DNA of 64,000 bases from an uncultured Erythrobacter sp. (GTDB lineage Bacteria > Pseudomonadota > Alphaproteobacteria > Sphingomonadales > Sphingomonadaceae), in the NCBI GenBank assembly GCA_947501005.1, contig CANMTU010000001.1, forward strand, positions 768,501-832,500, read 5' to 3'. A program made the position numbers and the translations under genes. Under the pieces are notes generated by a model. It searched no databases. It was not told where the DNA came from and saw only the letters and a list, made by a program, of their open reading frames with translations. Below, one piece after another: positions 47,436 through 55,189 of this stretch. The first letter of the stretch is position 1, and each line of letters begins with the position of its first letter.

Positions 47436-48893
47436 ATGTTCGATCAAGCCGATGCCCTGTTGCTGGCGCGCATACAGTTCGCTTTTACCGTCAGCTTCCA
47501 TTTCATCTTCCCCGCCTTTTCCATCGGGCTGGCGAGTTATCTGGCGGTGCTGGAAGGCTTGTGGCTGAAAACCGGCAAGCCGCTCTACAAGGATCTATTC
47601 AAATACTGGCTCAAGATCTTCGCCATCGCCTTCGCGATGGGCGTGGTGAGCGGGATCGTCATGAGCTACCAGTTCGGCACGAACTGGTCGGTCTTTTCCG
47701 ACATTACCGGGCCGATCCTCGGGCCACTGATGGCCTACGAGGTGCTGACCGCCTTCTTCCTCGAAGCCGGATTCCTCGGCGTGATGCTGTTCGGCATGAA
47801 CCGGGTGGGCAAGGGCCTGCACTTCTTCGCCACCATCATGGTCGCCGTCGGCACGTTCATCTCCGCCTTCTGGATCCTCAGCGTGAACAGCTGGATGCAC
47901 ACGCCGGTCGGGTGGAGCGTGGGGCAGACCGGGCAATTGCTGCCCGAGGCGAGCTGGCTGGAGATCATCTTCAATCCCAGCTTCCCCTACCGCCTCGTCC
48001 ACACGGTGATCGCGGCCTATCTCACCACGGCCTTCGTCGTCGGCGGGGTGGGGGCATGGCATCTGCTGAAAGACCGGACCAACAGCCACGCGCGCAAGAT
48101 GTTCTCGATGGCAATGTGGATGGCCGCGATCGTCGCGCCGATCCAGATCTTCGCCGGCGACATGCACGGCCTCAACACGATGGAGCATCAGCCGCAGAAG
48201 GTGATGGCGATGGAGGGGCATTACCAGAGCCACCCCTACGGCGCACCGCTCTACCTGTTCGGCATTCCCAATGACGAGGAACAGCGGCTCGATTACGCGA
48301 TCGGCATTCCCAAGCTTTCGAGCCTCATCCTCAAGCACGAACTCGATGCCCCGCTCGCCGGGCTGGATACCATTCCGGATGCGGACCAGCCGCCCGTGCT
48401 GCCGGTGTTCTTCGCCTTCCGCATCATGGTCGGCATCGGCTTCGCCATGCTGGGAATCGGGGCGTGGAGTCTGTTCGCCCGCTATCGCAAGCGGCTGTAC
48501 GACTGGCCGTGGCTGCACCGCGCGGCGCTGGTGATGGGGCCGTCGGGCTTCGTCGCGGTGATCGCGGGCTGGATCACGACCGAGGTCGGGCGGCAACCCT
48601 TCACCGTCTACGGCGTGCTGCGCACCGCGCAATCCGCCAGTCCGCTCGACGCGCCGGCCGTCGCCGCCTCGCTGATCGCGTTCGTCCTGATCTACTTCGC
48701 GGTGTTCGGCGCGGGCACGTGGTATATCGTGCGCCTGATGAGCCACTCGCCGCATCTGGGCGAGAAGGGCGTCAAGCGGAGCGAGACCGGCCCGGTCCGC
48801 ACCGCTGGCATCACCCCGGGGCCGACGCAGAACCCGGGCCATGATCCCGATGCGTTGCCGCACGACCGCAAGGAGGCCGTCGATGGCGTATAA
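47436..48893 (+). CDS. cydA: Cytochrome bd ubiquinol oxidase subunit I (cyanide-insensitive type)
   Basis: The 485-residue integral membrane subunit binds the haems and quinol. The conserved His in TVSFHFIFPAFSIGLASYLA (His22), FEV-region equivalent YEVLTAFFLEAGFLGVM, and GRQPFTVYGVLRT are present. The short Q-loop and GRQPF (not GRQPW) place it with the CioA-type oxidases rather than E. coli bd-I. The start at 47436 gives MFDQADALLLARIQF; an in-frame upstream GTG exists but has no family support. It overlaps cydB by 11 bp. Confidence 0.94.
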   Translation: MFDQADALLLARIQFAFTVSFHFIFPAFSIGLASYLAVLEGLWLKTGKPLYKDLFKYWLKIFAIAFAMGVVSGIVMSYQFGTNWSVFSDITGPILGPLMAYEVLTAFFLEAGFLGVMLFGMNRVGKGLHFFATIMVAVGTFISAFWILSVNSWMHTPVGWSVGQTGQLLPEASWLEIIFNPSFPYRLVHTVIAAYLTTAFVVGGVGAWHLLKDRTNSHARKMFSMAMWMAAIVAPIQIFAGDMHGLNTMEHQPQKVMAMEGHYQSHPYGAPLYLFGIPNDEEQRLDYAIGIPKLSSLILKHELDAPLAGLDTIPDADQPPVLPVFFAFRIMVGIGFAMLGIGAWSLFARYRKRLYDWPWLHRAALVMGPSGFVAVIAGWITTEVGRQPFTVYGVLRTAQSASPLDAPAVAASLIAFVLIYFAVFGAGTWYIVRLMSHSPHLGEKGVKRSETGPVRTAGITPGPTQNPGHDPDALPHDRKEAVDGV

Positions 48894-49890
48894 TCTCGAT
48901 CTGACGACGGTGTGGGCGTTCATCATCGCCTTCGCCGTATTCGCCTATGTCGTGATGGACGGGTTCGACCTTGGCATCGGCATCCTGTTCCCGACCTTCG
49001 CGGTCGGGCCGGAACGGGATCGGGCGATGAACTCGATCGCACCCGTCTGGGACGGTAACGAGACCTGGCTGGTGCTGGGCGGCGGCGGGTTGTTCGCGGC
49101 GTTTCCGCTGGCCTATGCGCTGATCCTGCCGGCGACCTATCCGCTGATCATCGCCATGCTGCTCGGCCTCGTGTTTCGCGGCGTGGCGTTCGAGTTCCGC
49201 TGGCGCGATCCGGCGCACCGCCGGCTGTGGGACGCGGCCTTTACCGGCGGCAGCTTCGTCGCGGCGATGGCACAGGGCATGACGTTGGGCGCGCTGCTGC
49301 AGGGCGTGACCGTCGCGGGCCGCGCCTATGCGGGCAGCTGGTTCGACTGGTTCACGCCCTATACCCTGCTTACCGGCCTCGGCACGGTGGCGGGGTATGC
49401 GCTGCTCGGCGCGACGTGGCTGGTGTGGAAGCTGGACGGCGAGAGCCAGCACCATGCCCGCCAGCTCGGCAAGCGTGCCGCCTGGGCGACCTTCGTGCTG
49501 ATGGGCGGGGTCAGCCTCTACAACATCACGCTCAACGCCGAATACGCGGAACGCTGGTTGAGCGCGCCGGAAATCTATTATGCCGCGCCGGTGCCGATCC
49601 TGACCGGGCTGGTCGCGCTGGCCCTGCTGCGCGCCCTGTCGGTGGCGCGGCATTCCAAACCGTTCTGGCTCAGCATCGCGCTGTTCTTCCTCGGCATGGC
49701 GGGATTGGGGGTGACGATGTGGCCCTATATCGTGCCGCCGGGCATCACCATCTGGGACGCCGCCGCCCCGGAAAAGAGCCAGATCTTCATGCTGGTGGGC
49801 ACGGCGATCATCATGCCGATCATCCTGGGCTACACCGCCTGGGCCTATTGGGTGTTTCGCGGCAAGACCGAGTATGAGGGCTACCACTGA
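48883..49890 (+). CDS. cydB: Cytochrome bd ubiquinol oxidase subunit II
   Basis: The 335-residue, eight-helix membrane subunit pairs with CydA. Signatures are VVMDGFDLGIGILFP near residue 25, PVWDGNETWLVLGGGGLFAA, and RGVAFEFRWRD. The ATG follows a strong AAGGAGG located inside the end of cydA. Its stop overlaps the next small gene as TGATG. Confidence 0.96.
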   Translation: MAYNLDLTTVWAFIIAFAVFAYVVMDGFDLGIGILFPTFAVGPERDRAMNSIAPVWDGNETWLVLGGGGLFAAFPLAYALILPATYPLIIAMLLGLVFRGVAFEFRWRDPAHRRLWDAAFTGGSFVAAMAQGMTLGALLQGVTVAGRAYAGSWFDWFTPYTLLTGLGTVAGYALLGATWLVWKLDGESQHHARQLGKRAAWATFVLMGGVSLYNITLNAEYAERWLSAPEIYYAAPVPILTGLVALALLRALSVARHSKPFWLSIALFFLGMAGLGVTMWPYIVPPGITIWDAAAPEKSQIFMLVGTAIIMPIILGYTAWAYWVFRGKTEYEGYH

Positions 49891-50033
49891 TGGCATTCGA
49901 TCCGCTCGAAGGCGCGGAGGATGCGCGCGGCAAGCCGCTGTGGCAGCGGGCGGCGTGGATGGCCGCGATCTGGCTGGGAAGCGTCGCCGTGCTGGGCGCG
50001 GTCGCCTATGCCTTGCGTTTGTGGCTGGTGTGA
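49890..50033 (+). CDS. DUF2474/CydX-like small subunit of cytochrome bd oxidase
   Basis: The 47-residue protein has a polar N-terminus (MAFDPLEGAEDARGKPLWQR) and one transmembrane helix (AAWMAAIWLGSVAVLGAVAY). Its ATG shares bases with the cydB stop (TGATG). Small single-helix proteins of the DUF2474 or CydX type follow cydB in many proteobacteria and stabilise the oxidase. Family choice between these two is by position and the WxxAIWLxSV pattern, which favours DUF2474. Confidence 0.75.
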   Translation: MAFDPLEGAEDARGKPLWQRAAWMAAIWLGSVAVLGAVAYALRLWLV

Positions 50034-50039
50034 GGACCG

Positions 50040-50112
50040 TGGGCGGTGAGGGGCTCGAACCCCCGACCCTCTCGGTGTAAACGAGATGCTCTACCAGCTG
50101 AGCTAACCGCCC
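50040..50112 (-). tRNA. tRNA-Val (anticodon TAC)
   Basis: The minus strand gives acceptor GGGCGGT paired with ACCGCCC, D arm GCTC/GAGC, anticodon arm TCTCG-TTTACAC-CGAGA (TAC) and T arm GGGGG-TTCGAGC-CCCTC (last pair G-C, one mismatch-tolerant register). CCA is not encoded. It starts seven bases after the cytochrome bd small gene on the opposite strand. Confidence 0.94.
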
Positions 50113-50176
50113 CACGGTGCCGCAGCACATAGCGGGCGTGACCCGAAAATCAATCGCCGCTATCGCGCTTTCCGAA

Positions 50177-51154
50177 ATGAGCGCAAATCTGACAGTCCTC
50201 GCCACCGGCGGCACCATTGCGGGCATCGCCGGCTCGGCCATCGGCCACGAATACAATGCGGGCGAGATCGGGATCGATGCCTATCTCGAAACGGTCGGCG
50301 GGCTGGGCCTGTCGGCCACGCTTTCGGGCCGGCAGATCGCCAATATCGATTCGGCGGACATGGGGCCGCAGGTGTGGAACGCGCTGCATCCCGCCATCTG
50401 CGAGGCTTTGACGGACGAGGGATGCCACGGCGTCATCGTTACCCACGGCACCGATACGCTGGAGGAAACCGCCTTTCTGCTCGACCTGACGCTGCCGGCG
50501 CACAAGCCGGTGGTGGTGGTCGGCGCGATGCGGCCCGCCGATGCGGTCGGCTATGACGGGTTGCGCAATTTCGCCAACGCCGTGCGCGTGGCGAGCGATC
50601 GCAGCGCGGCGGGGCGGGGCGTGCTGGTCGTGATGGGCGACCGGGTGTTCGCCGCGCGCGACGTGCGCAAGGTCCGCACGCGCGGGTCGGAGGCGTTTCG
50701 CGGTTTCCCCCGCGAATCGGTCGGGCTGGTGACGCCTGCGTCGCTCGACTGGTTCGGCGCGCCGTGGCGGGCGAGCATGGAAGCGGCTTTCGGCTGGCGC
50801 GACGACCTGCCGCCAGTCCCGGTGGTGTATTTGCATGCCGGCATATCGGCGGAGGATGTTGCCCGGCAGATCGGTAGGGAAGCGTGCGGGGTGGTGATCG
50901 CCGGGGTCGGCGAGGGCAATATGCCCGAGGCGGTGCGGCGCGTGCTTCGCGAGGTGGCCGCGCGCGGCGTCGCCGTGGTCCGCGCGAGCCGGGCGGACGA
51001 GGGCCTGGTCGACCGCGAAGTGGATGATACGGCGAACGGCTTCATCGCCGCCCGTGCGCTTAATCCACAGAAGGCGCGGATCCTGCTGCAAGTCGTGCTC
51101 GCCAACGAAAAACGCGCGCCGGAGGACATCCAGCGCGCGTTCGATGGGCGGTAG
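50177..51154 (+). CDS. Asparaginase
   Basis: The 325-residue enzyme hydrolyses asparagine to aspartate and ammonia. Catalytic motifs are LATGGTIAG (nucleophile Thr13) and VTHGTDTLEETAF (second Thr-Asp pair), followed by VVVVGAMRPADAVGYDG. These are the two ASNase signatures of the bacterial type I/II family. No signal peptide is present at the chosen ATG (MSANLTV), so it is probably cytosolic. An upstream ATG at 50117 would place the tRNA-Val flank in the coding region. Confidence 0.92.
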   Translation: MSANLTVLATGGTIAGIAGSAIGHEYNAGEIGIDAYLETVGGLGLSATLSGRQIANIDSADMGPQVWNALHPAICEALTDEGCHGVIVTHGTDTLEETAFLLDLTLPAHKPVVVVGAMRPADAVGYDGLRNFANAVRVASDRSAAGRGVLVVMGDRVFAARDVRKVRTRGSEAFRGFPRESVGLVTPASLDWFGAPWRASMEAAFGWRDDLPPVPVVYLHAGISAEDVARQIGREACGVVIAGVGEGNMPEAVRRVLREVAARGVAVVRASRADEGLVDREVDDTANGFIAARALNPQKARILLQVVLANEKRAPEDIQRAFDGR

Positions 51155-51179
51155 GGCCCGGTCCATACCTGGCTGATCA

Positions 51180-51252
51180 CGTTCGGGCTCAGCTTGGCGA
51201 AGCCCCGCCCCTTCTGAAAAGAAGCGGCGCTTCGACAGGCTCGGGGCGAACG
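51180..51252. repeat. Inverted-repeat element after asparaginase
   Basis: The arm CGTTCGGGCTCAGCTTGGCG (starting 51180, 24 bp) is matched inverted by GCTTCGACAGGCTCGGGGCG (starting 51229, 24 bp) with a few mismatches around a 25-bp centre. The core is shared with elements at 37602 and 54197. Confidence 0.75.
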
Positions 51253-51265
51253 AAGGTTCGGCTTG

Positions 51266-52378
51266 TTAGCCGTTCGGCACCACGAGATATTTCTCGCCCG
51301 TCTTCATCTGGCGATAATCGAGGATCGCGTCCTTCGTCAGCATGCCTTCCAAATCGACCTTGGTCTTGTAGCTGCTGGCGAAGGTCGTGGTCAGGTTGTC
51401 GAGCACGCGCTTGCGCATCCGCAGGTTCGTTTCCATGCCCGCCTGTTGCAGGAACGGCGTGAGCAACCATCCCGACAGCGTCCAGCCGAAGCCGTAGCTC
51501 GGCGTCAGCGTGGTCGGCCCCATGTCGAGCCGGCCATAGATGAACATGCGTTTCTGCTGGTTCGAGCCGTAGCGCGAAAATTCGGTCATCTTCTTCGCGG
51601 CGACCTGCTCCATCGCCTTGAAACAGCTGTCGACCATCTTGCCGCCGCCGATCGGATCGAAGCCGTAGAATGCGTCGGTCTCGTCGATCGCGGCTTTCAG
51701 CTGGTCCATGAAATCGCCGTCCGAGGAATTGACCACATGGGTCGCGCCCTCGTCCTTGAGCATCCGGACCTGCTCTTCCTTGCGCACGATGCTGACGAGG
51801 CCCATCCCGTCCTCGAGGCAGATGCGGTTGAGCATCAGGCCGAGATTGGACGCGCCGACCGTGTGCAGGATCGCCTTCTGCCCGTCCATCCGCGCATTCT
51901 CGACGAAGCCCAGCGCCGTCATCGGATTGACGAAGCTCGACGCGCCGTCCTCGGCGCTGTTGTCGCCCAGCGGCAGGCACATATTCGCATCGACCAGCGC
52001 ATATTCGGCATAGGCCTGCCCCGGCACGCAGGCGACGCGCTGCCCCATCAGGCCCTTTGCCATCTCGCTGTCGCCCGTCGCGACGACGGTGCCCGCGCCT
52101 TCATTGCCCGCCGGCAGCCGCTGGCCGTGGCGCGCCTTCTGCCCGGAATTGAACGGTTCCGGCATGGTGGCGACGACCTTGCCCGGCGAATATTCCGCAT
52201 TCTCGAAATCCGCCGCGCCGGTGAGGATCGCAAGGTCGGACGGGTTGATCGGCGCCGCTTCCATCCGGACCAGCACCTGATTGCCGGTCGGGTCCTCGAA
52301 CGTGCTGTCCGCGATTTCGAGGGTGAGCGTGCCGTCGCTCGTCAAGGTGGTGAACAGCTGTTTGCCGGTCGTCGTCAT
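51266..52378 (-). CDS. Quinone-oxidoreductase-like MDR family dehydrogenase
   Basis: The 370-residue protein belongs to the medium-chain dehydrogenase/reductase superfamily without catalytic zinc ligands. The N-terminal GroES-like part has VRMEAAPINPSDLAILTG and GNEGAGTVVATGDSE; the nucleotide part has ILHTVGASNLGLMLNRICL and ATHVVNSSDGDFMD. It is probably an NADPH-dependent quinone or enone reductase. Substrate is unknown. The start at 52378 begins MTTTGKQLF. Upstream 126 bp separate it from truA. Confidence 0.85.
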   Translation of the reverse strand: MTTTGKQLFTTLTSDGTLTLEIADSTFEDPTGNQVLVRMEAAPINPSDLAILTGAADFENAEYSPGKVVATMPEPFNSGQKARHGQRLPAGNEGAGTVVATGDSEMAKGLMGQRVACVPGQAYAEYALVDANMCLPLGDNSAEDGASSFVNPMTALGFVENARMDGQKAILHTVGASNLGLMLNRICLEDGMGLVSIVRKEEQVRMLKDEGATHVVNSSDGDFMDQLKAAIDETDAFYGFDPIGGGKMVDSCFKAMEQVAAKKMTEFSRYGSNQQKRMFIYGRLDMGPTTLTPSYGFGWTLSGWLLTPFLQQAGMETNLRMRKRVLDNLTTTFASSYKTKVDLEGMLTKDAILDYRQMKTGEKYLVVPNG

Positions 52379-52504
52379 CAATTCTCTCCTGAATCGTTGT
52401 GCCTGACGCAATTGCCTGCGACTTGGCGGCCTTCCTCCGGACGAACGCCGCGATTGGCAACCCCCAAACCGCTTTCGCCGCCGCAAGCCCGGATGGCGCG
52501 CGGT

Positions 52505-53248
52505 TCAATCCGGATAGATTGCCGCAACGAAATACAGCCCGTGCGGCGGCGCGTTCAGCCCCAGTTCCTGCCGGTCGCGCGCCGCCAGCGCCTCCGCCAT
52601 GCGCGCGATCTCCCACCGGCCCATGCCGACCAGGGCAAGGCATCCGACCATGCTGCGCACCTGATGATGGAGGAAACTGCGCGCCGCGGCATGGATGAGG
52701 ACATGGTCGCCATCCCTCTCCACATCCAGCCGGTCAAGCGTCTTGACCGGGCTGGCCGACTGGCAGTGGGCCGAACGGAAGGTGGTAAAATCGTGAAGCC
52801 CGACCAGCGCCTGCGCCGCCTTGTGCATGGCATCGGCATCGAGCGGCTGCGCCACCTGCCACGCGCGACCCCTCTCCAGCGTCAGCGGGGCGCGGCGGTT
52901 GGCGATGCGATAGACATAGCGGCGACCGAGGCAGGAGAACCGTGCGTGCCAGTCGTCCGGTACGATTTCGCACCCCGTCACCGCGATCGGAGCGGGGCGC
53001 AGCTGTGCGTTCAGCGCTTCCATCAGGCGGAACGGCGCGATGTCCTTCGCGATGTCGACATGGCTGCGCATGGCGAGCGCGTGGACCCCGGTATCAGTCC
53101 GCCCGGCGCTGGCGAGCGTCACCGCCTCGCCGGTGATCCGCTGCGCCGCTTCCTCGACCGCCTGCTGCACGCTCGGCCCGTGCGGCTGGCGCTGCAGGCC
53201 GAAAAACGGCGTGCCGTCGAATTCGAGAGTAAGAGCGAAGCGGGTCAT
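52505..53248 (-). CDS. truA: tRNA pseudouridine(38-40) synthase
   Basis: The 247-residue enzyme isomerises uridines 38-40 of the anticodon arm. The catalytic Asp52 lies in [19 protein letters not shown], and the family motifs [10 protein letters not shown] and [11 protein letters not shown] are present. It follows fmt by 31 bp, an arrangement frequent in alphaproteobacteria (def-fmt-truA); def is not adjacent here. Confidence 0.96.
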   Translation of the reverse strand: MTRFALTLEFDGTPFFGLQRQPHGPSVQQAVEEAAQRITGEAVTLASAGRTDTGVHALAMRSHVDIAKDIAPFRLMEALNAQLRPAPIAVTGCEIVPDDWHARFSCLGRRYVYRIANRRAPLTLERGRAWQVAQPLDADAMHKAAQALVGLHDFTTFRSAHCQSASPVKTLDRLDVERDGDHVLIHAAARSFLHHQVRSMVGCLALVGMGRWEIARMAEALAARDRQELGLNAPPHGLYFVAAIYPD

Positions 53249-53279
53249 GAATCGAAAGGCTGTCGGTCATGCACCGACA

Positions 53280-54188
53280 TCAGCCGAGCCGCGTCCCGGC
53301 CGCCACGGTATTGCCGCGCAGAAACGTCTCCAGATCCATCGCCGGCTTGCCCGCCCGCTGCAACTTGACCGGCCGGATCGCGCCTTCGCCGCAAGCGATC
53401 GCCAAACGCTCGTCCAGCACATCGCCAGCCGCGCCGTTGCCATCCACGATCTCGGCTCGCAGCAGCTTCACCCGCTCGCCATCGAGTTCGAACCAGGCGC
53501 CGGGGAAGGGCGCCAGGCCGCGCACCAGCCGTTCGATATCGGCCGCTGGCTTCGTCCAGTCGATCCGCGCCTCGGCCTTGTCGATCTTGGGCGCGTGAAC
53601 CGCTTCGGCATCGTCCTGCGCGATCGGGTGGAGCGCATCGAGATCGATCAGCGTGCCGACCATCAGCTGCGCGCCGAGTTCGGCCAGTTCCGCGGTCAGT
53701 TCGCCGGTCGTCTTGTCCTCGACCGGCGTGCGCGCGGTCGCCAGCATCGGCCCGGTATCGAGCCCCGCTTCCATCTGCATGATGGTCACCCCGGTCACGG
53801 GATCGCCGGCCATGATCGCGCGGTGGATCGGCGCCGCCCCGCGCCAGCGCGGCAGGATCGAGGCGTGGACGTTCAAGCAGCCATGCCGCGGCGCATCGAG
53901 GATCGCCTGCGGCAGGATCAGCCCATAGGCCGCCACAACCGCGATATCAGCGTTCAACGCGGCAAACCGCGCGTGCTCGTCCGCCGGTTTGAGCGAGGTC
54001 GGATGGCGCACTTCGATGCCCAGCCGCTCGGCCAGCTTGTGAACCGGCGAGGGCGTCACCTCGCGTCCGCGCCGCCCGCCGGGGCGCGGCGGCTGGGTAT
54101 ATACGCACGCCACCTCGTGCGCCGCGTCCACCAGCGCCTGCAGGGTCGGCACCGCGAAATCGGGCGTTCCCATGAAGACAATCCGCAT
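53280..54188 (-). CDS. fmt: Methionyl-tRNA formyltransferase
   Basis: The 302-residue enzyme formylates initiator Met-tRNA with 10-formyl-tetrahydrofolate. It starts [16 protein letters not shown]. The catalytic region is [20 protein letters not shown] with the conserved Asn/His set, and the folate site is [14 protein letters not shown]. The C-terminal OB-like domain begins near residue 205 ([13 protein letters not shown]). First gene of fmt-truA. Confidence 0.97.
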   Translation of the reverse strand: MRIVFMGTPDFAVPTLQALVDAAHEVACVYTQPPRPGGRRGREVTPSPVHKLAERLGIEVRHPTSLKPADEHARFAALNADIAVVAAYGLILPQAILDAPRHGCLNVHASILPRWRGAAPIHRAIMAGDPVTGVTIMQMEAGLDTGPMLATARTPVEDKTTGELTAELAELGAQLMVGTLIDLDALHPIAQDDAEAVHAPKIDKAEARIDWTKPAADIERLVRGLAPFPGAWFELDGERVKLLRAEIVDGNGAAGDVLDERLAIACGEGAIRPVKLQRAGKPAMDLETFLRGNTVAAGTRLG

Positions 54189-54196
54189 CTATCACC

Positions 54197-54290
54197 TCCG
54201 TTCGCCCTGAGCTTGTCGAAGGGCTGCACTGGTCGTCGAGTGCGGCGCTTGAAGAAAAAGCCGGGCTTCGACAAGCTCAGCTCGAACGGA
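54197..54290. repeat. Inverted-repeat element between fmt and recR
   Basis: Two 25-bp arms (54197-54221 and 54266-54290) are inverted repeats with only two mismatches, both in the middle of the arm after TCCGTTCG. They share CTGAGCTTGTCGAAG. The 44-bp centre contains no gene. It lies between the divergent starts of fmt and recR, so it could affect both. Confidence 0.85.
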
Positions 54291-54303
54291 TTTCTGCGTT
54301 ACC

Positions 54304-54897
54304 ATGGCCTCACAGGAAATCGAGACCCTCGCCGCCGCGCTGGCCCGCCTGCCCGGCCTTGGCCCCAGAAGCGCGCGCCGGGCGGTGCTGTGGCTGGTCA
54401 AAAGGCGCGAAAGCGCGCTGCCCGCCCTGCTCGAAGCGCTGGCGACGGTGGGCGAGGCGCTGGTCGAATGCCACATCTGCGGCAATGTCGACACCACCGA
54501 CCCGTGCGGCATCTGCGCCGATCCCCGGCGCGACGGCAAGGGACTGTGCGTGGTCGAGGATGTCGCGGATCTCTGGGCGCTCGACCGGGCGAAGCTGTTC
54601 ACGGGCAAGTACCACGTGCTCGGCGGCAAGCTGTCGGCGCTGGACGGCATCAGGCCCGAAGACCTCAACATCGCCAGCCTGCTGGCGCGGGTCGAACAGG
54701 GCGGGCTGGACGAAGTGGTCCTCGCCATGAACGCGACGCTGGAGGGGCAGACCACCGCGCATTACCTGGCCGAGCGGCTGGAGGACTACCCCGTCCGCAT
54801 CACGCAATTGGCACACGGCCTCCCGGTCGGCGGCGAGCTCGATTACCTCGACGAGGGGACGCTTGCCCAAGCGCTTCGCGCGCGGCGGCCGATGTGA
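54304..54897 (+). CDS. recR: Recombination protein RecR
   Basis: The 197-residue protein binds DNA with RecO/RecF to load RecA at gaps. The N-terminal helix-hairpin-helix region ([20 protein letters not shown]), the zinc finger ([16 protein letters not shown]) and the Toprim domain ([25 protein letters not shown]) are in the usual order. Length is standard. The common dnaX-ybaB neighbours are absent here. Confidence 0.97.
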   Translation: MASQEIETLAAALARLPGLGPRSARRAVLWLVKRRESALPALLEALATVGEALVECHICGNVDTTDPCGICADPRRDGKGLCVVEDVADLWALDRAKLFTGKYHVLGGKLSALDGIRPEDLNIASLLARVEQGGLDEVVLAMNATLEGQTTAHYLAERLEDYPVRITQLAHGLPVGGELDYLDEGTLAQALRARRPM

Positions 54898-54935
54898 TGC
54901 GGGCTGTGCCCGAGATTTCCCTGAACGAGGTCTCG

Positions 54936-55013
<78 letters not shown>

Positions 55014-55043
55014 ACACGAGGTTGTCCGAAATACGGGCGACGG

Positions 55044-55120
55044 TGGTGGGCCCGGCAGGACTCGAACCCGCGACCTAGCCGTTATGAGCGGCCAGCTCTA
55101 ACCAACTGAGCTACAGGCCC
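55044..55120 (-). tRNA. tRNA with CAT anticodon (elongator Met or lysidine-modified Ile2)
   Basis: The 77-nt minus-strand cloverleaf has acceptor GGGCCTG paired with CGGGCCC (one T-G), D arm GCTC/GAGC, anticodon arm GGCCG-CTCATAA-CGGCT, T arm CGCGG-TTCGAGT-CCTGC region and encoded CCA. It is not initiator tRNA, since pair 1-72 is a normal G-C and no three G-C pairs flank the anticodon in initiator fashion. The GGGCCT acceptor resembles alphaproteobacterial tRNA-Ile, which favours Ile2. Confidence 0.85.
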
Positions 55121-55189
55121 GATGTCGCCGCACCGGCACCCAGCAGCGCCTAGCGCCGGCGCCGGACAAGGGCAAGACGCTTTGCACGG

